A stretch of 64,000 nt of DNA, from contig CM075775.1 in assembly GCA_037974665.1 (NCBI GenBank), positions 67,178,622-67,242,621 of the forward strand, in the 5' to 3' direction. Below, one piece after another: positions 1-11,583 of this stretch. The notes beneath the pieces are model-generated. The model ran no database searches, was not told the origin of the DNA, and saw only the letters and a program-made list of their open reading frames with translations. The stretch is from Ehretia macrophylla. Taxonomy: Eukaryota > Streptophyta > Magnoliopsida > Boraginales > Ehretiaceae. Numbering within the stretch: the first letter of the stretch is position 1; the number at the start of each line of letters is the position of its first letter. The translations under genes and the position numbers were made by a program.

Positions 1-96
1 AGGGGGTCACCCATCCTAGTACTACTTTCGCCCAATCACGCTTAACTTCGGAGTTCTGATGGGATCCGGTGCATTAGTGCTGGTATGATCACACCC
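1..96 (-). rRNA. 5S rRNA gene copy L1 (partial, cut by window edge)
   Basis: First 96 of 119 bases; the 3' end lies outside the window. Changes from the window majority sequence (5S numbering, RNA strand as DNA letters): G70A, C61A, C6T. Confidence 0.9.
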
Positions 97-654
97 GCCA
101 TGTTGAGGGCACAATTCCTAAATGTGTTAACGGTTCACAGTCCCAACCTAGAGAGATGGCCCATTCAAAAGGCCCAATGGGCTTAACGACAACCCATCCG
201 CTTCAACAACGCAGCATCCTCGCAAGACGTGATATTGACACGTTGTAGGGCCCTCTGATGTCCCGCAAGTCAGGTTGTCGTCCTTTTAACAGCTCACGAC
301 GTACGATCCGGGACGGAAAACCAGAGCAAAAGAAGAAAAGTGGCCTAAAACTGATGAAAACGTTCAATTTTGGTCTCCAAAAAGGGGCACAGCAAGCAAG
401 CTAGCTGCCCCTGTCGTAGAGCTCTCAGAGAGCTTCGCAACGGTATGCTGTGCGCCGCGTAACTCCTTACGGATCAAAAGTTATGGGCACCAGAAGGACA
501 GAGACCTGGCCACAAACCCTACGCCCTCGGTTTGCGGGCCCGGCCTCAACGTGAAGCGAAGTTCTCTTGCCTAATGTTCCGTGGGATTCGGTAATAGAGA
601 TTTGGTGGATAAAGTATCTTGGCAACCCTAACCAGGGCAAAAAAAATTGAAAAG

Positions 655-773
655 AAGGTGCAGCACGAGGACTTCCCTGGGGGTCACCCATCCTGGTACT
701 ACTCTCGCACAAGCACGCTTAACTTCATAGTTCTGATGGGATCCGGTGAATTAGTGCTGGTATGATCGCACCC
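655..773 (-). rRNA. 5S rRNA gene copy L2
   Basis: Full length with about 9 changes: C119T, C118T, T111C, T96A, T79C, G65T, C47T, C46A, G25T. Losing two C at the 3' end weakens helix I, which pairs the two ends of 5S RNA. Probably not functional. Confidence 0.9.
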
Positions 774-1331
774 GTCATGTTAAGGGCACAATTCCTATAT
801 GTGTTAACGGTTCACAGTGCCAGCCTAGAGAGATGGCCCATTCAAAAGACCCAATGGGCTTAACGACAAACCATCCGCTTCAACAACGCAGCATCCTCGC
901 AAGACGTGATATGGACACATTGTAGGGCCCTCTGATGTACAACAAGTCAGGTTGTCGTCCTTTTAACAACTCACGACGTACGATCCGGGATAAAAAAATA
1001 GGTCAAAAGAAGAAAAGTGGCCTGAAACAGATGAAAGCGTTCGATTTTGGGCTCCAAAAATGGGCACAGCGAGCAGGCTCGTTGCCCCTGTCGTAGAGCT
1101 CTTAGAGAGCTTTGCAACGGTATGTTGTGTGCTGCGTAACTCCTTACAGATCAAAAGTTATGGGCACCGGAGTGACGGAGACCTGGTCACAAACCCTACG
1201 CCCTCGGTTTGTGGGCCCGGCCTCTACGTGAAGCGAAGTTGTCTTGCCCAATGTTTCGTGGGATTCGGTAATAGAGATTTGGTGGATAAAGTATCTTGGC
1301 AACCCTAACCAGGGCAAAAAAAATTGAAAAG

Positions 1332-1450
1332 GGGGTGCAACACGAGGACTTCCCAGGGGGTCACCCATCTTAGTACTACTCTCGCCCAAACATGCTTAAC
1401 TTCGGAGTTCAGATGGGATCCGGTGCATTAGTGCTGGTACAATCGCACCC
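1332..1450 (-). rRNA. 5S rRNA gene copy L3
   Basis: Full length, 6 changes: G81A, C61T, G58A, A40T, A11G, C10T. C61T and G58A lie in the internal A box (about 50-64). Shares A40T, C61T, G58A and A11G with copy L8, five units away. Confidence 0.92.
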
Positions 1451-2007
1451 GTCATGTTGAGGGCACAATTCCTATATTTGTTAACGGTTCACAGTCCCAG
1501 CCTAGAGAGATGGCCCATTCAAAAGGCCCAATGGGCTTAACGACAACCCATCCTCTTCAACAACGAAGCATCCTCGCAAGACGTGATATCGACACGTTGT
1601 AGGGCCCTCTGATGTCCCGCGAGTCAAGTTGTCATCCTTTTAACAGCTCACGACGTACGATCCAGGACGGAAAAACAAAGCAAAAGAAGAAAAGTGGCCT
1701 GAAACTGATGAAAACGTTCAATTTTGGGCTCTAAAACGGGCACAACGAGCAAGCTAGCTGCCCCCATCATAGAGCTCTCGGAGAGCTTTGCAACAGTATG
1801 TGGTGCCCTGCGTAACTCCTTACGGATCAAAGGTTATGGGCACCAGAGCGACGTAGACCTGGTCAAAAACCCTACTCCCTCGGTTTGCGGGCCCGGCCTC
1901 TACGTGAAGCGAAGTTGTCTTGCCCATTGTTCTGTGGGAATCGGTAATAGAGATTTGGTGGATAAAGTATCTTGGCAACCCTAACCAGGGCAAAAAAAAT
2001 TGAAAAG

Positions 2008-2126
2008 GGGGTACAACACGAGGACTTCTCAGGGGGTCACCCATCCTAGTACTACTCTCACCCAAGCACGCTTATCTTCGGATTTCTGATGGGATCCGGT
2101 GCATTAGTGCTGGTATGATCGTACCC
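2008..2126 (-). rRNA. 5S rRNA gene copy L4
   Basis: Full length, 6 changes: C114T, G98A, C67T, T52A, C44A, G5A. C67T is in the intermediate element and T52A in the A box. C67T and T52A recur in copy L9. Confidence 0.92.
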
Positions 2127-2683
2127 GTCATGTTGAGGGCACAATTCCTATATGTGTTAAGGGTTCATAGTCCCAGCCTAGAAAGATGGCCCATTCAAAA
2201 GGCCCAATGGGCTTAACGACAACCCATTCGCTTTAACAACGCAGCATCCTCCCAAGACGTGATATTGACACGTTGTAGGGCCCTATGATGTCCCGCAAGT
2301 AAGGTTGTCGTCCTTTTAACAACTCACGACGAACGATCCGGGACGAAAAAATAGAGCAAAAGAAGAAAAATGGGCTGAAACTGATGAAAACGTTCGATTT
2401 TGGCTCCAAAAATGGGCACAACGAACAAGCTAGCTGCCCCAATCGTAGAGCTCTCAGAGAGCTTTGTAACGGTATGATGTGCGCCGTGTAACTCTTTACG
2501 GATCAAAAGTTATGGGCATTGGAGCGACGTAGACCTGGTCACAAACCCTACGCCCTCGGTTTGTGGGCCCGACCTCTACGTGAAGCGAAGTTGTCTTGCC
2601 CAATGTTCCGTGGGATTCGATAATAGAGACTTGGTGGATAAAGTATCTTCGTAACCCTACCCTGGGCAAAACAAATTGAAAAG

Positions 2684-2802
2684 GGGGTGCAACACGAGGA
2701 CTTCCCAAGGGGCCACCCATCCTAGTACTACTCTCGCCCAAACATGTTTAACTTCGGAGTTCTGATGGGATCCGATGCATTAGTGCTGGTATGATCGCAC
2801 CC
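2684..2802 (-). rRNA. 5S rRNA gene copy L5
   Basis: Full length, 6 changes: C95T, A90G, C61T, G58A, G56A, C28T. Three are in the A box and two in the C box. Closely related to L6 next door and to L10 five units away. Confidence 0.92.
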
Positions 2803-3360
2803 ATCATGTTGAGGGCACAATTCCTATATGTGTTAACGGTTCGCAATCCCAGCCTAGAAAGATGGCCCATTCAAAAGGCCCAATGGGCTTAACAACAACC
2901 CATTCGCTTCAACAACGCAGCATCCTCCCAAGACGTGATATCGATACATTGTAGGGCCCTATGATGTCCCGCGAGTAAGGTTGTCGACCTTTTAACAACT
3001 CACGACGTACAATCCGGGACAAAAAAAATAGAGCAAAATAAGAAAAGTGGCCTGAAACTGATGAAAATGCTTGATTTTGGCTCCAAAAACGGGCACAGCG
3101 AGCAAGCTAGCTGTCCCAATCGTAGAGCTCTTAGAGAGCTTTGTAACGGTATGTTGTGCGCCGCGTAACTCCTTACGGATCTAAAGTTATGGGCATTGGA
3201 GCGACGTAGACCTGGTCATAAACGCTACGCCCTCAGTTTGTGGGCCCGACCTCTACGTGAAGCGAAGTTGTCTTGCCCAATGTTCCGTGGGATTCGGTAA
3301 TAGAGATTTGGGGGATAAAGTATCTTGGTAACCCTAACCAGGGCAAAAAAAATTGAAAAC

Positions 3361-3479
3361 AGGGTGCAACACGAGGACTTCCCAGGGGGCCACCCATCCT
3401 AGTACTACTCTCGCCGAAACATGCTTAACTTTGGAGTTCTGATGGGATCCGATGCATTAGTGCTGGTATGATCGCACCC
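3361..3479 (-). rRNA. 5S rRNA gene copy L6
   Basis: Full length, 7 changes: C119T, A90G, G64C, C61T, G58A, G48A, C28T. Shares A90G, C61T, G58A and C28T with neighbour L5, which suggests a local unit duplication. Confidence 0.92.
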
Positions 3480-4038
3480 GTCATGTTGAGGGCACAATTC
3501 TTATATGTGTTAACGGTTCGTAATCCCAGCCTCGAAAGATGGCCCATTCAAAAGGCCCAATGGGCTTAACGACAACCCATCCACTTCAACAATGCAGCAT
3601 CCTCGCAAGACGTGATATCGACACATTGTAGGGCCCTCTGATGTCCCGCGAGTCAGGTTGTCGTCCTTTTAACAGCTCACGATGTACGATCCGAGATGGA
3701 AAAACAGAGCAAAAGAAGAAAAGTGGACTGAAACTGATGAAAACATTCGATTTTGGGCTCCAAAAATGGGCACAACGAGCAAGTTGGCTGCCCCTGTTGT
3801 AGAGCTCTCAGTGAGCTTTGCAACGGAATGCTGTGCGCCGTGTAACTCCTTACAGATCAATAGTTATGGGCAACGGAACGACGGAGACCTGGTAACAAAC
3901 CCTACACCCTCGGTTTATGGGCCCGGCCTCTACGTGAAGCGAAGTTGTCTTGCCCAATGTTCCGTGGGATTCGGTGATAGAGAATTTGTGGATAAAGTAT
4001 CTTGGCAACCCTAACCAAGGCAAAAAAAAACTGGAAAG

Positions 4039-4157
4039 GGGGTGCCACACGAGGACTTCCCAGGGGGGCACCCATCCTAGTACTACTCTCGCCCAAGCAC
4101 GCTTAACTTCGGAGTTCTGATGCGATCCGGTGCATTAGTGCGGGTATGACCACACCC
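4039..4157 (-). rRNA. 5S rRNA gene copy L7
   Basis: Full length, 6 changes: T112G, A90C, C35G, A16C, A8G, C6T. Confidence 0.92.
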
Positions 4158-4715
4158 GTCATGTTGAGGGCACAATTCCAATTTGTGTTAACGGTTCCCA
4201 GTCCCAGCCAAGAGAGATGGTCCATTCAAAAGGCCCAATGGGCTTAACGACAACCCATCCGCTTCAACAATGCAACATCCTCGCAAGATGTGATATCGAC
4301 ACATTGTAGGGCCCTCTGATGTACCGCAAGTCAGGTTGTCATCCTTTTAACAACTCACGATGTACGATCCGGGATGAAAAAATAGGTCAAAAGAGGAAAA
4401 GTGGCCTGAAACTGATGAAAACGTTTGATTTTAGGCTCCAAAAATGGGCAAAGCGAGGAAGCTCACTGCCCCTGTCGTAGAGCTCTTAGAGAGCTTTGCA
4501 ACGGTATGCTGTGCGCTACGTAACTCCTTACAGATAAAAAGTTATGGGCACCGGAGCGACGGTGACCAGGTCACAAACCCTGCGCCCTCGGTTTGTGGCC
4601 CCGACCTCTACGTGAAGCGAAGTTGTCTTGCCCAATATTCTGTGGGATTCGGTAATAGAGATTTGGTGGATAAAGTATCTTGGCAACCCTAACCAGGGCA
4701 AAAAAAATTGAAAAG

Positions 4716-4834
4716 GGGGTGCAACACAAGGACTTCCCAGGGGGTCACCCATCCTAGTACTACTCTCGCCCAAACATGCTTAACTTCGGAGTTCAGATAG
4801 GATCCGGTGCATTAGTGCTGGTACGATCTCACCC
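4716..4834 (-). rRNA. 5S rRNA gene copy L8
   Basis: Full length, 7 changes: C107T, C61T, G58A, A40T, C36T, A11G, C6A. Counterpart of L3 in the five-unit period. Confidence 0.92.
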
Positions 4835-5392
4835 ATCATGTTGAGAGCACAATTCCTATATGTGTTAACGGTTCCCAGTCCCAGCCTAGAGGGATGGCCC
4901 ATTCAAAAGGCCCAATGGGCTTAACGACAACCCATCCGCTTCAACAACGCAGCATCCTCGTAAGATGTGATATCGACACTTTGTAGGGCCCTCTGATGTC
5001 CCGCGAGTCAAGTTGTCATCCTTTTAACATCTCACGATGTATGATCCGGGAGAGAAAAACATAGCAAAAGAAGAAAAGTGGCCTGAAACTGATGAAAACG
5101 TTCGATTTTGGGCTCCAAAAATGGGCACAACGAGCAAGCTAGCTGCCCCCGTCATAAAGCTCTTAGAGAACTTTACAACAGTATGGGGTGCGCTGCATAA
5201 CTCCTTGCAGATCAAAGGTTATGGGCACCGGAGCGACGTAGACCTGGTCACAAACCCTACGCCCTCGATTTGCGGGCCCGGCCTCTACGTGAAGCGAAGT
5301 TGTCTTGCCCAAAGTTCCGTGGGATTCGGTAATAGAGATTTGGTGGATAAAGTATCTTGGCAACCCTAACCAGGGCAAAAAAAATTGAAAAG

Positions 5393-5512
5393 GGGGTGCA
5401 ACACGAGGACTTCCCAGGGGGTCAAGCCATCCTAGTATTACTCTCACCCAAGCACGCTTATCTTCGGAGTTCTGATGGGATCCGGTGCATTAGTGCTGGT
5501 ATGATCGGACCC
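5393..5512 (-). rRNA. 5S rRNA gene copy L9 (1-base insertion)
   Basis: 120 bases: one extra base inside the C box (about 80-98), plus G75A, C67T, T52A and G5C. The insertion hits a TFIIIA-binding element, so this copy is probably dead. Counterpart of L4. Confidence 0.9.
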
Positions 5513-5986
5513 GTCTTGTTGAGGGCACATTTCCTATATGTGTTAACGGTTCATAGTCCCAGCCTAGAAGGGTGGCCCATTCAAAAGGCCCAATGGGTTA
5601 ACGACAACCCATTCGCTTAAACAACGCAGCATCCTCCTAAGACATGATATCGACACGTTGTAGGGCTCTATAATGTCCTGAAACTGATGAAAATGTTCGA
5701 TTTTGGTTCCAAAAATGGGCATAGCAAGCAAGCTAGCTACCCCAATCGTAGAGCTCTCAGAGAGCTGTGTAACAGTATGCTGTGCGCCGCGTAACTCCTT
5801 ACGAACCAAAAGTTATGGGCATTGGAGCGACGGAGACCTAGTCACAAACCTTATGCCCTCGGTTTGCGGGCCCGGCCTCTACGTGAAGCGAAGTTGTCTT
5901 GCCCAATGTTCTGTGGGATTCGGTAATAGATATTTGGTGGATAAAGTATCTTGGCAACCCTAACCAGGGCAAAAAAAATTGAAAAA

Positions 5987-6105
5987 GGGGTACAACACGA
6001 GGACTTCCCAAGGGGCCACCCATCCTAGTACTACTCTCGCCCAAACATGCTTAACTTCGGAGCTCTGATGGGATCTGGTGCATTAGTGCTGGTATGATCG
6101 CACTC
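5987..6105 (-). rRNA. 5S rRNA gene copy L10
   Basis: Full length, 8 changes: C114T, C95T, A90G, C61T, G58A, A43G, G30A, G2A. Counterpart of L5. The spacer on its 3' side is the one shortened by 84 bp. Confidence 0.91.
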
Positions 6106-6664
6106 GTCATGTTGAGGGCACAATTCCTATATGTGTTAACAGTTGGCAGTCCCAGCCTATAAAGATGGCCCATTCAAAAGGCCCAATGGGCTTAACGACA
6201 ACCCATCCGCTTCAACAATGCAGCATCCTCGCAAGACGTGATATCGACACGTTGTAGGATCCTCTGATGTCCCGCAAGTCAGGATGTCGTCCTTTTAACA
6301 GCTCACGACGTACGATCCGGGACGAAAAAATAGAGTAAAAGAACAAAAGTGGCCTGAAACTGATGAAAACGTTCGATTTTCGGCTCCAAAATTGGGTACA
6401 GCGAGCAAGCTGGCTGCCCCCGTCGTAGAGCTCTCAAAGTGCTTTGCAATGGTATGCTGTGCGCGGCATAACTCCTTACTGATCAAAAGTTATGGGCACC
6501 GGAGTGACGGAGACCAGGTCGCAAACCCTACGCCCTCGGTTTGCGGGCTCGGCTTCTACGTCAAGCGAAGTTGTCTTGCCCAATGTTCCGTGGGATTCGG
6601 TAATAGAGATTTGGTGGATAAAGTATCTTGGCGACCCTAACCAGGGAAAAAAAAAATTGAAATG

Positions 6665-6783
6665 GGGGTACAACACGAGGACTTCCCAGGGGGTCACCCA
6701 TCCTAGTACTACTCTTACCCAAGCACGCTTAATTTCAGAGTTCTGATGGGATCCGGTGCATTAGTGCTGGTATGATCGCACCC
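6665..6783 (-). rRNA. 5S rRNA gene copy L11
   Basis: Full length, 5 changes: C114T, G68A, C67T, G51A, C47T. The CpG at 67-68 has changed on both bases. Confidence 0.92.
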
Positions 6784-7341
6784 GTCATGTAGAGGGCACA
6801 ATTCCTATATGTGTTAACGGTTCACAGTCCCAGCCTAGAGAGATGGCCCATTCAAAAGGCCCAATGGACTTAACGATAACCCATCCACTTCAACAACGCA
6901 ATATCCTCGCAAGACGTAATATCGACACATTGTAGGGCCCTCTGATATCCAGCGAGTCAGGTTGTCATCCTTTTAACAGCTCACGACGTACGATCCGCGA
7001 CGGAAAAACAGACCAAAAGAAAAAAAGTGGACTGAAACTGAAGAAAACTTTCGATTTTGGGCTCCAAAATTGGGCACAGCGAGCAAGCTGGCTACCTCCG
7101 TTGTAGAGCTCTTAGAGAGCTTTCCAAAGGTATGCTGTGCACCGCGTAACTCCTTACGGATCAAATGTTATGGACACCGGAGCGACGGAGACCTGGTCAC
7201 AAACCCTACGCCCTAGGTTTGCAGGCCCGGCCTCTACGTGAAGCGAAGTTGTCTTGCCCAATGTTCCGAGGGATTCGGTAATAGAGAATTTGTAGATAAA
7301 GTATCTTGGCAACCCTAACCAGCGCAAAAAAAACTGAAAAG

Positions 7342-7460
7342 GGGGTGTAACACGAGGACTTCCCAGGGGGTCACCCATCCTAGTACTACTCTCGCCCAAG
7401 CACGCTTAACTTTGGAGTTCTGATGGGATCCGGTGCATTAGTGCTGGTATGATCGAACTC
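7342..7460 (-). rRNA. 5S rRNA gene copy L12
   Basis: Full length, 4 changes: G113A, G48A, G5T, G2A. The internal promoter boxes match the majority; the losses are in helix I. Confidence 0.93.
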
Positions 7461-8018
7461 ATCATGTTAAGAGCACAATTCCTATATGTGTTAACGGTTC
7501 ACAGTGCCAGCCTATTGAGATGGCCCATTCAAAAGGCCCAATGGGCTTAACGACAACCCATTCGCTTCAACAACGCAGCATCCTCGCAAGACGTGATATC
7601 GACATGTTGTAGGGCCCTCTGTTGTCCCGCGAGTCAGGTTGTCGTCCTTTTAGCAGCTCGAGACGCACAATTCGGGACGAAAAAGCAGGGCAAAAGAAGA
7701 AAAGTGGCCTGAAACTGATCAAAACGTTTGATTTTAGGCTCCAAAAAGGGGAAAAGGGAGCAAGCTGGCTGCCCCCGTCGTAGAGATCTTAGAGAGCTTT
7801 GCAACGGTATGCTGTGCGCCGCGTAACTCCTTACAGATGAAAAGTTATGGGCACCGGAGCGAGGGAGACCTGGTCACAAACCCTACGCCATAGGTTTGCG
7901 GGCCCGGCCTCTACGTGGAGCGAAGTTGTCTTGCCCAATGTTCCGTGGGATTCGGTAATAGAGACTTGGTGGATAAAGTATCTTGGCAACCCTAACCAGG
8001 GCAAAAAAAATTGAAAAG

Positions 8019-8137
8019 GGGGTGCAACACGAGGACTTCCCACGGGGTCACCCATCCTAGTACTATTCACGCCCAAGCACGCTTAACTTTGGAGTTCTGA
8101 TGGGATCCGGTGCATTAGTGCTAGTATTATCGCGCCC
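8019..8137 (-). rRNA. 5S rRNA gene copy L13
   Basis: Full length, 7 changes: C95G, G72A, A69T, G48A, C15T, C10A, T4C. G72A and A69T alter the intermediate element. Confidence 0.91.
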
Positions 8138-8695
8138 GTCATGTTGAGGGCACAATTCCTATATGCGTTAACGGTTCACAGTCCCAGCCTAGAGAGATGG
8201 TCCATTCAAAAGGCCAAATAGGCTTAAGGACAACCCATCATCCTCAACAACGTAGCATCCTCGCAAGACATGAGATCGACACGTTGTAGAGCCCTCTGAG
8301 GTCCAGCGAGTTAGGTTGTAGTCCTTTTAACAACTCACGACGTACGATCCGGGATGAAAAAACAGAGCAAAAGAAGAAAAGTGGCCTGAAACTGGTGAAA
8401 ACGTTCGATTTTGGGCTCCAAAAATGGGCACAGCGTGCAAGCTGGCAGCCCCAATCGTAGAGCTCTTAGAGAGCTTTGCAAAGGTGTATTGTGCGCTGCG
8501 TAACTCCTTACGGATCAAAAGTTATCGGCACCGAAGCTACAGAGACCAGGTCACAAACCCTACGCCCTCGATTTGCAGACTCGGCCTCTACGTGAAGCGA
8601 AGTTGTCTTGCCCAATGTTCCATGGGATTTGGTAATAGAGATTTGGTGGATAAAGTATCTTGGCAACCCTAACCAGGACAAAAAATTTTGAAAAG

Positions 8696-8814
8696 GGGGT
8701 ACAACACGAGGACTTCCCATGGGGTCACCCATCCTAGTACTACTCTCGCCCAAGCACGCTTAACTTCGGAGTTCTGATTGGATCCGGTGCATTAGTGCTG
8801 GTATGATTGTACCC
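8696..8814 (-). rRNA. 5S rRNA gene copy L14
   Basis: Full length, 5 changes: C114T, C95A, C36A, G7A, G5A. The downstream T-run is also altered (AAAATTTT in place of a long run). Confidence 0.92.
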
Positions 8815-9372
8815 GTCATGTTGAGGGCACAATTCCTATATGTGTTAACGGTTCACAGTCCCAGCCTAGAGAGATGGCCCATTCAAAAGGCCCAATGGGC
8901 TTAACGACAACCCATCCGCTTCAACAACGCAGCATCCTCGCAAGACGTGATATCGACAGGTTGTAGGGCCCTCTGATATCCCGCGAGTCAAGTTCTTGTC
9001 CTTTTAATAGGTCACGACGAACAATACGGGACGGAAAAACAGGGCAAAAGAAGAAAAGTGGCCTGAAACTGATGAAAACGTTAGATTTTGGTCTCCAAAA
9101 ATGGGCACAGTGAGCAAGCTGGCTGTCCCCATCGTAGAGTTCTCATAGAGCTTTGCAACGGTATGCTGTGCGCCACGTAACTTTTCTTGGATCAAAAGTT
9201 ATGGGCCCCGGAGCGACGAATACATGGTCACAAAACCTATGCCATCGTTTTGCGGGCCCGGCCTCTACATGAAGTGAAGTTGTCTTGCCTAATGTTCCTT
9301 GTGATTCGTTTATAGAGATTTGGTGGATAGAGAATCTTGGCAAACCTAACTAGGGCAAAAAAAATTGAAAGA

Positions 9373-9491
9373 GGGGTGCAACACGAGGACTTCGCAGGGG
9401 GTCACCCATCCTAGTACTACTCTCGCCCAAGCACGCTTAACTTCGTAGTTCTGATGGGATCTGGTGCATTAGTGCAGGTATGATCTCACCC
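9373..9491 (-). rRNA. 5S rRNA gene copy L15
   Basis: Full length, 5 changes: G98C, C46A, G30A, A16T, C6A. Confidence 0.92.
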
Positions 9492-10049
9492 ATCTTGTTG
9501 AGGGCACAATTCCTATATGTGTTAACGGTTCACAGTCCCAGCCTAGAGAGATGGCCCATTCAAAAGGCCCAATGGGCTTAACGACAACCCATCTGCTTCA
9601 ACAACGCAGCATCCTCGCAAGACGTGATATCGACACGCTGTAGGGCCCTATGATTTCCCGCGAGTCAGGTTGTCGTCCTTTACACAGCTCACGACGTACG
9701 ATTCGGGACGGAAAAACATAGCAAAAGAACAAAAGTGGCCTGAAACTAATGAAAACGTTCGATCTTGGGCTCCAAAATTGGGCAAAGCGAGCAAGCTAGC
9801 TGCCCCCGTCGTAGAGCTCTCAAAGAGCTTTGCAACGGTATGCTGTGCACTGCGTAATTCCTTACGGATCAAAAGTTATGGGCACCGAAGCGACGGAGAC
9901 CTGGTCACAAACCCTACGCCCTCAGTTTGCGGGCTCGACCTCTACGTGAAGCGAAGTTGTCTTGCCCAATGTTCCGTGGGATTCAATAATAGAGATTTGG
10001 GGGGTAAAGTATCTTGGGAACCTTAACCAGGGCAAAAAAAATTGAAAAG

Positions 10050-10168
10050 GGGGTACCACACGAGGACTTCCTAGGGGGTTACCCATCCTAGTACTACTCT
10101 TGCCCAAGCACGCTTAACTTCGGAGTTCTGATGGGATCTGGTGCATTAGTGCTGGTATAATCGCACCC
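10050..10168 (-). rRNA. 5S rRNA gene copy L16
   Basis: Full length, 7 changes: C114T, T112G, G97A, G89A, G68A, G30A, C10T. Confidence 0.91.
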
Positions 10169-10726
10169 GTCATGTTGAGGGCACAATTCCTATATGTGTT
10201 AACGGTTCACAGTCCCACCCTAGAGAGATGGCCCATTCAAAAGGCCCAATGGGCTTAACGACAACCTATCCGCTTCAACAACGTAGCATCCTCGCAAAAC
10301 GTGATATCGACCCGTTGTAGGGCCTTCTGATGTCCCGCGATTCAGGTTGTCGTCCTTTTAATAGCTCACGACGTACGATCCGAAACGGAAAAACAGAGCA
10401 AAAGAAGAAAAGTGGCCCAAAACTGATGAAAACATTCGATTTTGGGCTCCAAAAATGGGCACAGCAAGCAAGCTGGCGGCCCCAGTAGTAGAGCTCTCAA
10501 AGGGCATTACAACGGTATGCTGTGCACTGCGTAACTCCTTACGAATCAAAAGTTATGGGCACTGAAGCGACGGAGACCTGGTCACAAACCCTACGCCCTC
10601 GGTTTGGGGGCTCGACCTCTACGTGAAGCAAAGTTGTCTTACCCAATGTTCCGTGGGATTCGGTGATAGAGATTTGGGGGATAAAGTATCTTGGCAACCC
10701 TAACCAGGGCAAAAAAAATTGAAAAG

Positions 10727-10845
10727 GGGGTGCAACACGAGGACTTCTCAGGGGGTCACCCATCCTAGTACTACTCTCTCCCAATCACGCTTAACTTCGG
10801 AGTTCTGATGGGATCCGGTGCATTAGTGCTGGTATGATCGCACAC
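10727..10845 (-). rRNA. 5S rRNA gene copy L17
   Basis: Full length, 4 changes: G98A, C67A, C61A, G2T. Confidence 0.93.
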
Positions 10846-11372
10846 GTTATGTTGAGGGCACAATTCCTATATGTGTTAACGGTTCACAGTGCCAGCCTAG
10901 AGAGATGGCCCATTCAAACGGCCCAATGGGCTTAACGATAACCCATCCGCTTCAACAACCTAGCATCCTCACAAGGCATGATATCGACACATTGTAGGGC
11001 CCTCTGATGTACCGCGAGTCAGGTTGTCGTCCTTTTAACAGCTCGCGACGTGCGATCCAGGACGGAAAAACAGGGTAAAAGAAGAAAAGTGGCCTGAAAC
11101 TGATCAAAACTTTCGATTTTGGGCACCAAAAAGGGGCACAGTGAGCTAGCTGGCTGGCCCCGTCGTAGAGCTCTCAGTGAGCTTTGAAACGGTATGATAT
11201 GCACCGCGTAACTCCTTACAGATCACAAGTTATGGGCACCGGAGCGACGGAGACCTGGTCAAAAACCCTACGCCCTCGGTTTACGGGCTCGGCCTCTACG
11301 TGAAGCGAAGTTGTCTTGCCCAATGTTCCGTGGGATTCGGTAATAGAGAATTTGTGGATAAAGTATCTTGGC

Positions 11373-11380
11373 AACCCTAA
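11373..11380. promoter_or_regulatory. Telo-box-like AACCCTAA (representative unit, L18)
   Basis: AACCCTAA lies about 24 bases beyond the 5S 3' end in almost every unit. It matches the core of the plant telo-box (AAACCCTAA). Function here is unknown and it may be chance preserved by repetition. Confidence 0.3.
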
Positions 11381-11386
11381 CTAGGG

Positions 11387-11403
11387 CAAAAAAAATTGAA
11401 AAG
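11387..11403 (-). terminator. Pol III T-run terminator (representative unit, L18)
   Basis: Just past the 5S 3' end, the minus strand reads TTTTC followed by AA and a run of eight T. T-runs of four or more terminate RNA polymerase III. Nearly every unit has this pair; a few are interrupted (for example near 8687, 31362 and 56474). Confidence 0.8.
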
Positions 11404-11522
11404 GGGGTACAACACGAGGACTTCCCAGGGGGTCACCCATCCTAGTACTACTCTCGCCCAAGCACGCTTAACTTCGAAGTTCTGATGGGATCCGGTGCAT
11501 TAGTGCTGGTATGATCGCACCC
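11404..11522 (-). rRNA. 5S rRNA gene copy L18 (near-consensus)
   Basis: Only two changes (C114T, C46T), both outside the A box, intermediate element and C box. The upstream TATA-like box and the downstream T8/T4 terminator are both present. It is one of the two best candidates in the window for an expressed 5S gene, and the last full unit before retroelement B. Confidence 0.95.
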
Positions 11523-11552
11523 GTCATGTTGAGGGCACAATTCCTATATGTG
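11523..11552 (-). promoter_or_regulatory. 5S upstream Pol III promoter elements (representative unit, L18)
   Basis: Reading the minus strand upstream of the 5S start: C at -1, GC at about -14/-13, and ATATA at -27 to -23. This spacing is the one established for plant 5S genes (TATA-like near -28, GC near -12, C at -1). The same elements recur above nearly every copy, with point variants such as TATAGG for ATATAG in some. Confidence 0.8.
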
Positions 11553-11583
11553 TTAACGGTTCACAGTCCCAGCCTAGAGAGAT

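Larger units (their letters stand above)
774..6105 (-). repeat. Five-unit higher-order repeat in 5S array
   Basis: Copies L3, L4 and L5 (774-2802) match L8, L9 and L10 (4158-6105) at a distance of five units (about 3.38 kb). L3/L8 share A40T and A11G; L4/L9 share C67T and T52A; L5/L10 share C95T, A90G, C61T and G58A. Spacer marks agree: AATAGGTCAAAAG occurs near 999 and 4380, and CATTCGCTT near 2226 and 5600. The two other units of the period match less well. Confidence 0.7.

Noticed and set aside
963-1154. A 63-residue minus-strand open frame (MIRKELRGAQHTVAKLSESSTTGAASLL...) in many spacers
   Set aside because: Repeat-derived frame without recognisable features, antisense to the 82-residue frame.
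1060-1308. An 82-residue plus-strand open frame (MGT.SKLAAPVVELSESFATVCCAPRNSL...) that recurs in many 5S spacers
   Set aside because: It recurs because the spacer is tandemly repeated. It is opened or closed by ordinary unit variation, overlaps other open frames on the opposite strand, and shows no domain.
1144-1389. An 81-residue minus-strand open frame (GESSTRMGDPLGSPRVAPPFQFF...) in nearly every unit
   Set aside because: Its first third is simply the 3' part of the 5S rRNA gene read as codons, starting at a TTG. It is not a protein gene.
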